Positions 18,621 through 26,473 of a stretch of DNA of 64,000 nucleotides are shown here, one piece after another. The notes under the pieces were generated by a model. The model was not told where the DNA came from. It made no database searches and saw nothing but the letters and a program-made list of their open reading frames with translations. Position 1 is the first letter of the stretch. Every line of letters starts with the position of its first letter. The position numbers and the translations under genes were made by a program. Origin of the DNA: Streptomyces sp. NRRL WC-3626 (GTDB lineage: Bacteria > Actinomycetota > Actinomycetes > Streptomycetales > Streptomycetaceae); contig NZ_JOCA01000004.1 of assembly GCF_000718785.1 (NCBI RefSeq), positions 271,814 to 335,813 on the forward strand. Direction: 5' to 3'.

Positions 18621-19748
18621 ATGGCCGATCTCCAGGACGACCTGCACACCGCCGCCGAGATCGGCCGCGCGGACGTCCCGTACCCCGAGGAAGCCGTCCT
18701 CGTGGAACCGGCGACCTTCGCACCCGTCTCCGACCCGGACGCCGACCCCCTCACCCGCGCCCACGCCGTCCTGGCGGCCCACCCCGTGGCCGACGGCTAC
18801 AACGGCCTGCCCCAGACACTGCGCCGCCTCTCCTGGTGCGACCTCGCCCTCGGCGAGAGCGCGGTCGAGACGGACGTACCCCGCCTGCGCGCGGGCAAGG
18901 TGGGCGCGATGTTCTGGTCCCTCCACCTCCCCGACGGACTCGCCCCCGACAGGGCCGTGGCCGCCACCCTCGACCACCTCGACCTCGCCAAGACGGTCGT
19001 CGCCGCCCACGGCGAGGGCCTGTACCCCGCCCGCACCGCCGGCGAGGTCGCCGACGCACGCAACCGCGGCCGGGTGGCCGTCCTGTTCGGCCCCGCGGGA
19101 GCCGCCGCCCTCGGAGACTCCCTCGGCGTGCTGCGCTCGCTGTACACCCTCGGCCTGCGCGTCCTCACCCTCACCGGCGTCTCCTGGGCGGGCCCGGCGG
19201 GACTGACCCGGTTCGGTGAGGAGACCGTCCGGGAGATGAACCGGCTCGGCATGATCGCCGACCTCTCGTACGCCTCGGAGCCGACGATCCGCCGCGTCCT
19301 CACCCTTTCCAAGGCGCCCGTGCTGTTCAGCCGCTCCGCCTCGCGTGAGCTGCGCCCGCACCCCGCGAACCTTCCCGACGATCTGCTCGGGGACATGGCG
19401 AGGACCAGGAGTCTGTGCATGGTGCCGTTGGCCGCGGAGCAGTCCGGGCCGACCGTCCGCGACGTCGCCGACCAGCTCGACCACATCCGTGGGGTCGCCG
19501 GGCCGGAGTGTGTCGGACTGTCCGGCACCTACGACACCGGCGGTGCGTGTACGCAGGAGCTGGCGGACCCCTCCTGCTATCCGAGGCTGATCGCGGAGCT
19601 GCTGCGGCGGGGCTGGGAGGAATCGGACGTGGCCCTGCTGACCTGGGGCAATGTTCAGCGGGTGCTGCGGGGGGCCGCGTTCGCCGCGCACGCGGTCCAG
19701 CAGCGGCGGGCTCCGTCGACGGCGACCGTCGGGGAACTGGACCGCTGA
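18621..19748 (+). CDS. Catalytically dead M19 dipeptidase paralogue (pseudoenzyme)
   Basis: A 375-residue protein that aligns along its length with the dipeptidase encoded just upstream (for example 'TDVPRLRAGKVGAMFWSLHL', '[13 protein letters not shown]', 'LIAELLRRGWEESDVALLTWGNVQRVL'). Every catalytic position is replaced: His24 to Tyr60, Asp26 to Gly62, Glu127 to Ala159, His154 to Gly186, His195 to Tyr217, His216 to Arg238 and Asp324 to Thr303. The reading frame, codon bias and start (ATG 18621 with GGAG) are intact, so it is a maintained protein and not a decaying gene. A scaffold, regulatory or dipeptide-binding role is possible; the function is unknown. Confidence 0.88.
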   Translation: MADLQDDLHTAAEIGRADVPYPEEAVLVEPATFAPVSDPDADPLTRAHAVLAAHPVADGYNGLPQTLRRLSWCDLALGESAVETDVPRLRAGKVGAMFWSLHLPDGLAPDRAVAATLDHLDLAKTVVAAHGEGLYPARTAGEVADARNRGRVAVLFGPAGAAALGDSLGVLRSLYTLGLRVLTLTGVSWAGPAGLTRFGEETVREMNRLGMIADLSYASEPTIRRVLTLSKAPVLFSRSASRELRPHPANLPDDLLGDMARTRSLCMVPLAAEQSGPTVRDVADQLDHIRGVAGPECVGLSGTYDTGGACTQELADPSCYPRLIAELLRRGWEESDVALLTWGNVQRVLRGAAFAAHAVQQRRAPSTATVGELDR

Positions 19749-19853
19749 GGGGACGAGCGCCGCCCGCTGTGTCCCTTCGGGGTGCTGTGCTCCCGGTGTC
19801 TTTGGCCCGCCGGTCCACCGGGGTCCGGTCGGGTGGGGCAGAATGGGGCGGTG

Positions 19854-19890
19854 CGCCGGTTCGGCCGACTGAGCCTCGGCCGAACCGGCG
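19854..19890. terminator. Perfect 14-bp hairpin between convergent genes
   Basis: CGCCGGTTCGGCCG (19854-19867) and its exact complement (19877-19890) around a 9-base loop, between the pseudo-dipeptidase and the convergent UDP-glucose dehydrogenase. Confidence 0.85.
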
Positions 19891-19902
19891 CCACCCGTTC
19901 CG

Positions 19903-21246
19903 TCAGGCGGTGGGGCGGCCCATCGCGCGGTAGCGCCAGCCGGCCCGGCGCCACACCTCCGGGTCGAGCGCGTTGCGGCCGTCCAGGATCAGCCGGTCCG
20001 CGGCGACCTCGCCCAGCGCCGCCGCGTCCAGCTCGCGGAACTCCCGCCACTCCGTCAGATGCAGGACGACGTCCGCGCCCCGCACCGCCTCCAGCGCCGA
20101 GTCGGCGTACCCGAGGGTCGGGAAGAGGCGGCGGGCGTTGTCCATGCCCTTGGGGTCGTACACCGTGACCTGGCCGCCCTGCAGATGGATCTGCCCGGCC
20201 ACGTTCAGCGCGGGGGAGTCCCGGACGTCGTCCGAGTCGGGCTTGAACGTCGCGCCCAGCACCGCCACCCGCCTGCCGAGGAACGCCCCGCCGTCCAGCG
20301 CCTGCCGGGTGAGCTCCACCATCCGGCCGCGCTGGCGCATGTTGATCGAGTCGATCTCCCGCAGGAACGTCAGCGCCTGGTCCGCGCCCAGTTCGCCGGC
20401 GCGCGCCATGAACGCCCGGATGTCCTTCGGCAGACAGCCGCCGCCGAAGCCGATCCCGGCCCGCAGGAACTTCGCGCCGATCCGGTCGTCGTAGCCGATG
20501 GCCTCCGCCAGCTTGGCGACGTCACCGTCCGCGGCCTCGCACACCTCGGCCATCGCGTTGATGAACGAGATCTTGGTGGCGAGGAAGGAGTTCGCCGAGG
20601 TCTTCACCAGCTCCGCGGTCGCGAAGTCGGTCACCACGAACGGCGAGCCCTCCTCGATCGGGGTGGCGTACACCTCCCGCAGCAGTTTCTCCGCCCGCTC
20701 ACTGCGCACGCCCACCACGAGCCGGTCCGGGTGCAGGGTGTCCTGCACGGCGAAGCCCTCGCGCAGGAACTCCGGGTTCCAGGCCAGCTCCGCGTCCGCA
20801 CCGGCCGGGGCGTGCTCGGCCAGATACGCGGCCAGCCGGTCCGCCGAGCCCACCGGCACCGTCGACTTGCCCACGACCAGCGCGGGACCTTTGAGATGCG
20901 GGGCGAGCGAGGCGATCGCGGAGTCGACGTACGACATGTCGCAGGCGTACTCGCCGTGCCGCTGCGGGGTGTTCACGCAGACGAAGTGGATGTCGCCGAA
21001 CTCGCCGAGCTCGGCCCAGTCCATGGTGAAGCGCAGCCGCCCGCTGGACCCCTCGATCCCGGCGACATGCCTGCGCAGCAGCTCTTCCAGCCCCGGCTCG
21101 TACATGGGGACCTCACCGCGCCGGAGCTTGTCGATCTTCTCCGGTACGACATCGAGGCCCAGTACCTCGAACCCGAGCTCCGCCAGGGCCGCCGCGTGGG
21201 TCGCGCCGAGATAACCGGTCCCGATCACGGTGATCTTGAGGGCCAT
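19903..21246 (-). CDS. UDP-glucose 6-dehydrogenase
   Basis: A 447-residue enzyme (EC 1.1.1.22) that oxidises UDP-glucose twice to UDP-glucuronate for surface polysaccharides. The NAD site is 'GTGYLGATHAAALAELG'. The catalytic cysteine is in 'GFGGGCLPKDI', with the preceding 'FLATKISFINAMAE' helix typical of the family. 'GATFKPDSDDVRDSP' marks the UDP-binding C-terminal domain. ATG 21246 has a TGGAG site. It probably feeds the wall-glycan genes that follow. UDP-N-acetyl-mannosamine dehydrogenases are related, but the motif set fits the UDP-glucose enzyme better. Confidence 0.9.
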   Translation of the reverse strand: MALKITVIGTGYLGATHAAALAELGFEVLGLDVVPEKIDKLRRGEVPMYEPGLEELLRRHVAGIEGSSGRLRFTMDWAELGEFGDIHFVCVNTPQRHGEYACDMSYVDSAIASLAPHLKGPALVVGKSTVPVGSADRLAAYLAEHAPAGADAELAWNPEFLREGFAVQDTLHPDRLVVGVRSERAEKLLREVYATPIEEGSPFVVTDFATAELVKTSANSFLATKISFINAMAEVCEAADGDVAKLAEAIGYDDRIGAKFLRAGIGFGGGCLPKDIRAFMARAGELGADQALTFLREIDSINMRQRGRMVELTRQALDGGAFLGRRVAVLGATFKPDSDDVRDSPALNVAGQIHLQGGQVTVYDPKGMDNARRLFPTLGYADSALEAVRGADVVLHLTEWREFRELDAAALGEVAADRLILDGRNALDPEVWRRAGWRYRAMGRPTA

Positions 21247-21374
21247 GGGTGCTCCAGGGGTATACGGCGAGCAGTGCGGGCCCGAGCATAACCGGGGGCC
21301 CGGGAGGGCCCGCGCGGGGCTGTCGCCCAGCTCACCTATCCACAACCGTGGATGACGCTCTAAAATTTGAGTTA

Positions 21375-21390
21375 CTTAACGGTAGTTAGC
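21375..21390. promoter_or_regulatory. Candidate operator upstream of acyl-CoA dehydrogenase
   Basis: Imperfect inverted repeat CTTAAC-GGTA-GTTAGC in an unusually AT-rich stretch, 38 bases before the TTG start. Its form resembles TetR/FadR-type operators before fatty-acid oxidation genes; the regulator is unknown. Confidence 0.4.
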
Positions 21391-21427
21391 GTGATCAGCA
21401 TCGCAGCGTTTTGGAGCGTGAGAGACC

Positions 21428-22585
21428 TTGGCCGGATCGGCTGACTTCGACCTGTACCGCCCGTCCGAAGAGCACGACATGCTTCGCGACGCCGTCCGCT
21501 CGCTGGCCGAGGCGAAGATCGCGCCGTACGCCGCAGCGGTGGACGAGGAGGCCCGCTTCCCGCAGGAGGCCCTGGACGCCCTCACCGCGAACGACCTGCA
21601 CGCGGTGCACGTCCCCGAGGAGTACGGCGGCGCGGGCGCCGACGCGCTCGCCACGGTCATCGTGATCGAGGAGGTGGCCCGCGTCTGCGCGTCCTCCTCC
21701 CTCATCCCGGCCGTGAACAAGCTGGGCTCGCTGCCGGTGATCCTCTCCGGCTCCGAGGCGCTGAAGAAGAAGTACATGACCCCGCTCGCCAAGGGCGACG
21801 GCATGTTCTCGTACTGCCTCTCGGAGCCGGACGCCGGCTCCGACGCGGCCGGCATGAAGACGAAGGCCGTCCGCGACGGCGACTTCTGGGTGCTGAACGG
21901 CGTGAAGCGCTGGATCACCAACGCCGGCGAGTCCGAGTACTACACGGTGATGGCCGTCACGGATCCGGCGAAGCGCTCGAAGGGCATCTCCGCCTTCGTC
22001 GTCGAGAAGTCCGACGAGGGTGTCTCCTTCGGCGCCCCGGAGAAGAAGCTCGGCATCAAGGGCTCCCCGACCCGCGAGGTCTACCTCGACAACGTGCGCA
22101 TCCCCGCCGACCGCATGATCGGCGAGGAGGGCACCGGCTTCGCCACGGCGATGAAGACGCTGGACCACACCCGCATCACCATCGCCGCCCAGGCCCTCGG
22201 CATCGCCCAGGGCGCCCTCGACTACGCCAAGGGCTACGTCAAGGAGCGCAAGCAGTTCGGCAAGCCGATCGCCGACTTCCAGGGCGTCCAGTTCATGCTC
22301 GCCGACATGGCCATGAAGATCGAGGCCGCCCGCCAGCTCACGTACGCGGCCGCGGCCAAGTCCGAGCGCGGCGACAGCGACCTGACCTTCCAGGGCGCCG
22401 CCGCCAAGTGCTTCGCCTCCGACGTCGCCATGGAGGTCACCACGGACGCCGTCCAGCTCCTCGGCGGCTACGGCTACACCCGCGACTACCCGGTCGAGCG
22501 CATGATGCGCGACGCGAAGATCACCCAGATCTACGAGGGCACGAACCAGGTCCAGCGCATCGTGATGGCCCGCAACCTGCCGTAA
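21428..22585 (+). CDS. Acyl-CoA dehydrogenase
   Basis: A 385-residue FAD-dependent dehydrogenase that introduces the alpha-beta double bond into acyl-CoA in beta-oxidation or branched-chain amino acid breakdown. Signatures: 'CLSEPDAGSDAAGMKTKA' (FAD and substrate), 'WITNAGESEYYTVMA', 'YVKERKQFGKPI', 'QLLGGYGYTRDYPVERMMRDAKI' and 'YEGTNQVQRIVMARNL', where the first Glu is the catalytic base. The start is TTG 21428, supported by a GGAG/GAGAG region and the correct N-terminus. Linkage of an acyl-CoA dehydrogenase to purE/purK is also seen in mycobacteria (Rv3274c). Confidence 0.93.
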   Translation: MAGSADFDLYRPSEEHDMLRDAVRSLAEAKIAPYAAAVDEEARFPQEALDALTANDLHAVHVPEEYGGAGADALATVIVIEEVARVCASSSLIPAVNKLGSLPVILSGSEALKKKYMTPLAKGDGMFSYCLSEPDAGSDAAGMKTKAVRDGDFWVLNGVKRWITNAGESEYYTVMAVTDPAKRSKGISAFVVEKSDEGVSFGAPEKKLGIKGSPTREVYLDNVRIPADRMIGEEGTGFATAMKTLDHTRITIAAQALGIAQGALDYAKGYVKERKQFGKPIADFQGVQFMLADMAMKIEAARQLTYAAAAKSERGDSDLTFQGAAAKCFASDVAMEVTTDAVQLLGGYGYTRDYPVERMMRDAKITQIYEGTNQVQRIVMARNLP

Positions 22586-22658
22586 GGACCGGCGGGCCGA
22601 CGGGGGAAGGGCGTCCGCGGGCCGGGCGCCCTTCGTTCCGTCCGGCCGTCGCGCGCCG

Positions 22659-23822
22659 TCACAGGAAGCGGCGGATCGGGGTGACCGCGGCCTCGGCGAG
22701 GCGTGCGGACAGGGGGCGGCGCCGCCAGCGGGCCGGGTCGACGGGCTCGCTCAGCTTGCGGTCGGCGTCGAAGTCGTCGTCCAGCACGGCGGTGAAACCC
22801 TCGTCGAGGACGGCCAGCATGACCTCCTCGTCGTGCTCCAGGGAGCGGCGGTTGAAGTTGGTGGAGCCGATGAGGGAACAGACGCCGTCCACGGTGATGA
22901 CCTTCGTGTGCAGCATGGTCGGCTGGTACTCCCGCACCTCCACGCCCGCGTCGACGAGGGTCTGGTAGTGCTGCCGTCCGGCCAGGAGACAGGCCCGCTG
23001 GTCGGTGTGCGGGCCGGGCAGCAGGATCTCGACCCGCACTCCCCGGCGGGCGGCGTCGGCCAGCAGGCCGATGAAATAGGGATCGGGCGCGAAGTAGGCG
23101 GTGGAGAGCCGGAAACGCTCCCGCGCCGAGGTGATCACCACGCGCAGCAGTGTCTGCATGTCCTGCCAGCCGAAGCTGGCCGAACCCCGCACCACCTGCA
23201 CCGTGGCGTTCCCCGGCTGCTCCTGGGAGGTGAAGCGGTCGTGCTCGTCGTACAGATCGTCGTGGCACTCGGCCCAGTTCTGGGCGAAGGCCGCGGCTAT
23301 ACCGTCCACGGCGGGTCCCCTGACCTTCACGTGGGTGTCGCGCCACTCGCCGGGGTTGCGGGCGTCACCGCACCACTCCTCCGCGATGCCGACACCCCCG
23401 GTGAAGGCGGTGTGCTCGTCGGTCACCAGGACTTTGCGGTGGCAGCGGTGGTTCTGCCGCATCGGCGACAGCCGGGTGGGCTTGCGGAACCAGGCCACCC
23501 GGACGCCGGCGTCGCCCATGGCGTCCAGCAACTCCGGCTCGATCTCCTTGGCGCCGAAACCGTCCAGCAGCAGCCGCACCCGGACCCCCGAGCGCGCCCG
23601 CTCGGCCAGGGCGTCGGCGAACTTCCGCGCTATGTCGCCGCGCCAGTACACGAACGTCATCATGTCGACGGTGTGTTCCGCGGCGTGGATGGCCTCCAGC
23701 ATCGCGGGGAAGATCCGGTCGCCGTTGCGCAGCGGAACGAGCTCGTTGCCCTCGGTCGCGGCGATGCCGATGAGCCGTTCCAGTCGTCTGCGCAGCCGTT
23801 GTCGCTCCTGCTGCGTGGTCAC
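22659..23822 (-). CDS. Phospholipase D-family protein (cardiolipin synthase-like)
   Basis: A 387-residue protein with two HKD active sites: 'HRKVLVTD' (HxKx4D) near residue 120 and 'HTKVITVDG' near residue 300, each followed by 'FTGGVGIAEEW' or 'LIGSTNFNRRSL'. This is the layout of bacterial cardiolipin synthases, which join two phosphatidylglycerols. It lacks the N-terminal membrane helices of classical Cls, so it resembles ClsB-type enzymes or a phosphodiesterase. GTG 23822 has GGGAAGG close upstream. It is divergent from the Cys-rich protein gene. Confidence 0.85.
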   Translation of the reverse strand: MTTQQERQRLRRRLERLIGIAATEGNELVPLRNGDRIFPAMLEAIHAAEHTVDMMTFVYWRGDIARKFADALAERARSGVRVRLLLDGFGAKEIEPELLDAMGDAGVRVAWFRKPTRLSPMRQNHRCHRKVLVTDEHTAFTGGVGIAEEWCGDARNPGEWRDTHVKVRGPAVDGIAAAFAQNWAECHDDLYDEHDRFTSQEQPGNATVQVVRGSASFGWQDMQTLLRVVITSARERFRLSTAYFAPDPYFIGLLADAARRGVRVEILLPGPHTDQRACLLAGRQHYQTLVDAGVEVREYQPTMLHTKVITVDGVCSLIGSTNFNRRSLEHDEEVMLAVLDEGFTAVLDDDFDADRKLSEPVDPARWRRRPLSARLAEAAVTPIRRFL

Positions 23823-24056
23823 GTGTGCCTTCCCCTTTGTGCTCGTCCCGCCCCATGGCGCGGTCGTTGTCGTCCCGGCCGCCTCTCCTCTCTTTGCCGC
23901 TTCCGGGGGTTCCACGCGGGCGTTCTGTGTGTCCTGCCCGACACGGGGCGGGCGGGCGTCCCGTCCCCTGTGGTGGTCATGGGGGCGCAGGCGTAGGACG
24001 GAGAGCGGGGGCCGGGCCCCGGCCCTCCTTCGTCCCCCGCTCCCCCGGGAGGAACC

Positions 24057-24425
24057 ATGACGCAGCAGCAGCCGGCCACCGTGGAACCGATGAGCCAGGA
24101 CATGCGGGACTGCATCGACGCCTGTATGGCCTGCCACGGCGTGTGCGAGGAGACCATGAGTTCCTGTCTGCGGCAGGGCGACCGGGCCCGGATGCCGATC
24201 ATGCGGGCGCTCATGGACTGCTCCGAGACGACCCGTATGTGCGCGGACATGATGATGCGCCGCTCGCCGCTGGCGAACGAGATGTGCATGATGTGCGCGC
24301 AGGCCTGCGACATGTGCGCCGAGGCCTGCATGTCGGTGCCGGACGACGAGCGGCTGGCGCGCTGCGCCGAGTCCTGTCGCCGCTGTTCCGAGATGTGCCG
24401 TGCGATGGCGGGCGCCACCATGTGA
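24057..24425 (+). CDS. Four-helix-bundle Cys-rich copper-storage-like protein (Csp/DUF326)
   Basis: A 122-residue protein with 16 cysteines and 18 methionines. Cysteines recur at helix spacing: 'DCIDACMACHGVC', 'MCMMCAQACDMCAEAC' and 'CAESCRRCSEMC'. Csp proteins line a four-helix bundle with such cysteines and hold many Cu(I) ions. It has no signal peptide, so it would be a cytosolic Csp3-like store. ATG 24057 follows GGGAGGA. No copper regulator is adjacent; the neighbour is a phospholipase D-type enzyme. Confidence 0.87.
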   Translation: MTQQQPATVEPMSQDMRDCIDACMACHGVCEETMSSCLRQGDRARMPIMRALMDCSETTRMCADMMMRRSPLANEMCMMCAQACDMCAEACMSVPDDERLARCAESCRRCSEMCRAMAGATM

Positions 24426-24439
24426 CGCCGGACATGGCC

Positions 24440-24465
24440 GTGGGCACCCCGCCCGGGGTGCCCAC
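24440..24465. terminator. Perfect 12-bp hairpin between convergent genes
   Basis: GTGGGCACCCCG and its complement around a 2-base loop, between the Cys-rich protein gene and LCP gene 1. Confidence 0.85.
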
Positions 24466-24482
24466 AGCCGTGCTCGGGTGTC

Positions 24483-25721
24483 TCAGTTGCCCTTGACGGT
24501 GACCTTCTCGTCGTTGTTCAGCTCGTTCACCAGCTGCTTCACCTTGGCCTTGTCCCAGAGCAGGTTGCCGCCGGTGGAGCCCGCGATCGGCATGTTCATG
24601 GACGTGCCGTCACCGCCGCTGACACCCTTCATCGACCAGAACATGTCGGCCAGGTCGAACAGGCCCATGTCCTCGTCGACGATCAGGGAGTCCAGGCCGG
24701 CGCCCATCGTCGGGTAGAGCGTGAAGGGGTTGAGGATCGTGCCCGGCGTGGCCACCTGGTTGGCGAGGGCCGAGAGGAACTTCTGCTGGTTCTTCGTACG
24801 GTCCAGGTCGGAGCCCGCCAGCGCGTACCGGGTGCGGACGAAGGCGAGGGCCTCCTCGCCGTTCAGGGTCTGCTTGCCCTTCTTGAAGTCGGCGCCGGAC
24901 TTGGTGTCCTTGATGTCCTGCGGGATGTCCATCTCCACGCCGCCGACCGCGTCCACGATGCTCGCGAAGCCGCCGAAGCCGATCTCCACGTAGTGGTCGA
25001 TGTGCAGGCCGGTGTTGAACTCGACGGTACGGACGAGCAGTTCGGGCCCGTCCTCGGCGTACGCGGCGTTCAGCTTCACCTGGCGGCCGGTGCCGGGGTA
25101 GGTCTTGCCCGACTCGGAGCCCACGAACGACGGGATCTCCACGTTGGAGTCACGGGGCAGCGAGATCAGGGTGGGGGCGTTGTCGCCGGTGTGCAGGATC
25201 ATCATCGAGTCCGTGCGCTTGCCGTCGGCGGACCCGGTGTGCAGCTTCTTCTTGTCCTCGGCGGTCATGCCCTCGCGGCTGTCGGAGCCGACGATGAGGT
25301 AGTTGGTGCCCTCGCCCTTCTCCGGCCGCTCGATCACCTTCGACAGGTCGACGTCCCGGTTGAGCTTGGAGTCGGCCCAGAAGTACGTGCCCACGGTCGT
25401 CACGACCAGCACCGTGACCAGGGTGATCGCCGTCCACTTGATACGGCGGCGCCAGTCCGGCGCGGGACGCTGCGGGCCGTGACCTCCGTCACCGCCGCTC
25501 CCGCCGCCGTACACCTGGCCGGTGTTGTAGCCGCTGTCGTGTCCGTCCACGTACGACGGCTGCTGCGGGACACCGCCGTAGGCGCCCTGCCCGGGAGGGG
25601 CCGCCGGGCCACGGCGGACCTGCCGCATGACACGGGCGCCCTCGGGCTGTGCGCTCGCGCTGCCGCGTCCGTAGCGTCCGCCGCGGTTGTCGTCGGGCCG
25701 TGCCTCGGGCCAATCAGTCAT
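24483..25721 (-). CDS. LCP (LytR-CpsA-Psr) family protein 1
   Basis: A 412-residue type II membrane protein. A Gly/Gln-rich cytoplasmic segment of about 95 residues precedes one membrane helix ('AITLVTVLVVTTVGTYFW') and the extracytoplasmic LCP domain. LCP proteins transfer undecaprenyl-linked glycopolymers to peptidoglycan. Conserved residues are seen in 'LIVGSDSREG', 'ISLPRDSNVEIP' and 'AFVRTRY...GSDLDRTKNQQKFL'. There is no C-terminal LytR_C domain. It is the outlying first of six LCP genes within 11 kb, all on this strand. ATG 25721 has a weak ribosome site. Confidence 0.92.
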   Translation of the reverse strand: MTDWPEARPDDNRGGRYGRGSASAQPEGARVMRQVRRGPAAPPGQGAYGGVPQQPSYVDGHDSGYNTGQVYGGGSGGDGGHGPQRPAPDWRRRIKWTAITLVTVLVVTTVGTYFWADSKLNRDVDLSKVIERPEKGEGTNYLIVGSDSREGMTAEDKKKLHTGSADGKRTDSMMILHTGDNAPTLISLPRDSNVEIPSFVGSESGKTYPGTGRQVKLNAAYAEDGPELLVRTVEFNTGLHIDHYVEIGFGGFASIVDAVGGVEMDIPQDIKDTKSGADFKKGKQTLNGEEALAFVRTRYALAGSDLDRTKNQQKFLSALANQVATPGTILNPFTLYPTMGAGLDSLIVDEDMGLFDLADMFWSMKGVSGGDGTSMNMPIAGSTGGNLLWDKAKVKQLVNELNNDEKVTVKGN

Positions 25722-25840
25722 GGAAGACAGTGTGCAGGTCCGCGCAGTGCGCCATACAAGGGTCGTCGGAAAATCAGGGCACCGCTGTTGCGAAGCTGAC
25801 ACAAATTCCGCAGATCCGACCACGGCATAAGGTGGAGGCC

Positions 25841-26398
25841 ATGACAGATCAGGCCCCCGCCGCAGCACTGGACGGTCCGGACATCCCGGGCAAGCCCACC
25901 TCGGCCTCCCGTACGACCCTCAGCCACATCATGACCCACAACGACACCAATCTGCTGGGTACGGTGCACGGCGGGGTGATCATGAAGCTGGTCGACGACG
26001 CGGCGGGCGCCGTCGCCGGGCGGCACTCCGGGGGGCCTGCGGTCACCGCCTCCATGGACGAGATGGCCTTTCTGGAGCCGGTCAGGGTCGGCGACCTGGT
26101 CCATGTGAAGGCCCAGGTCAACTGGACCGGCCGGACCTCGATGGAGGTAGGCGTCCGGGTCCTGGCCGAACGCTGGAACGAGTCCGCCCCGGCCACCCAG
26201 GTCGGCTCGGCCTACCTGGTCTTCGCAGCGGTCGACGCGGACGGCAAGCCCCGCAGGGTCCCCCCGGTCGTCCCGGAGACGGAACGGGACGAACGCCGCT
26301 ACCAGGAAGCCCAGATCCGCCGCACCCACCGCCTGTCCCGCCGCAGGGCCATCATGGCCCTGCGCGAGAAACGAGCGGCGGAGGGCTTCGACGCCTAG
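25841..26398 (+). CDS. Acyl-CoA thioesterase (hotdog fold)
   Basis: A 185-residue YciA/BACH-type thioesterase. The hotdog motif begins 'MTHNDTNLLGTVHGGVIMKLVDDAAG', with the catalytic Asn/Asp region 'HNDTN' and 'DDAAG'. 'ASMDEMAFLEPVRVGDLV' forms the next conserved strand. The C-terminal 40 residues are Arg-rich and charged. ATG 25841 follows GGTGGAGG. It hydrolyses acyl-CoA to free acid and CoA; the chain length is unknown. It stands alone between two LCP genes. Confidence 0.88.
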   Translation: MTDQAPAAALDGPDIPGKPTSASRTTLSHIMTHNDTNLLGTVHGGVIMKLVDDAAGAVAGRHSGGPAVTASMDEMAFLEPVRVGDLVHVKAQVNWTGRTSMEVGVRVLAERWNESAPATQVGSAYLVFAAVDADGKPRRVPPVVPETERDERRYQEAQIRRTHRLSRRRAIMALREKRAAEGFDA

Positions 26399-26465
26399 GG
26401 GCGCGGACGGGGGTCTGGGGGCGCAGCCCCCAGGGACGGGACGGGAAGGGGCGGCGGGGGCGAAA
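26399..26465 (+). repeat. Dispersed intergenic repeat family A, copy 3
   Basis: Begins at the thioesterase stop: a GGGGTC block, CTGGGGGC-GCA-GCCCCCAG hairpin, then GACGGGAAGGGGCGGCG and a GGGCGAAAA end, as in the other two copies. It probably terminates both convergent genes. Confidence 0.8.
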
Positions 26466-26473
26466 AAACCCAC

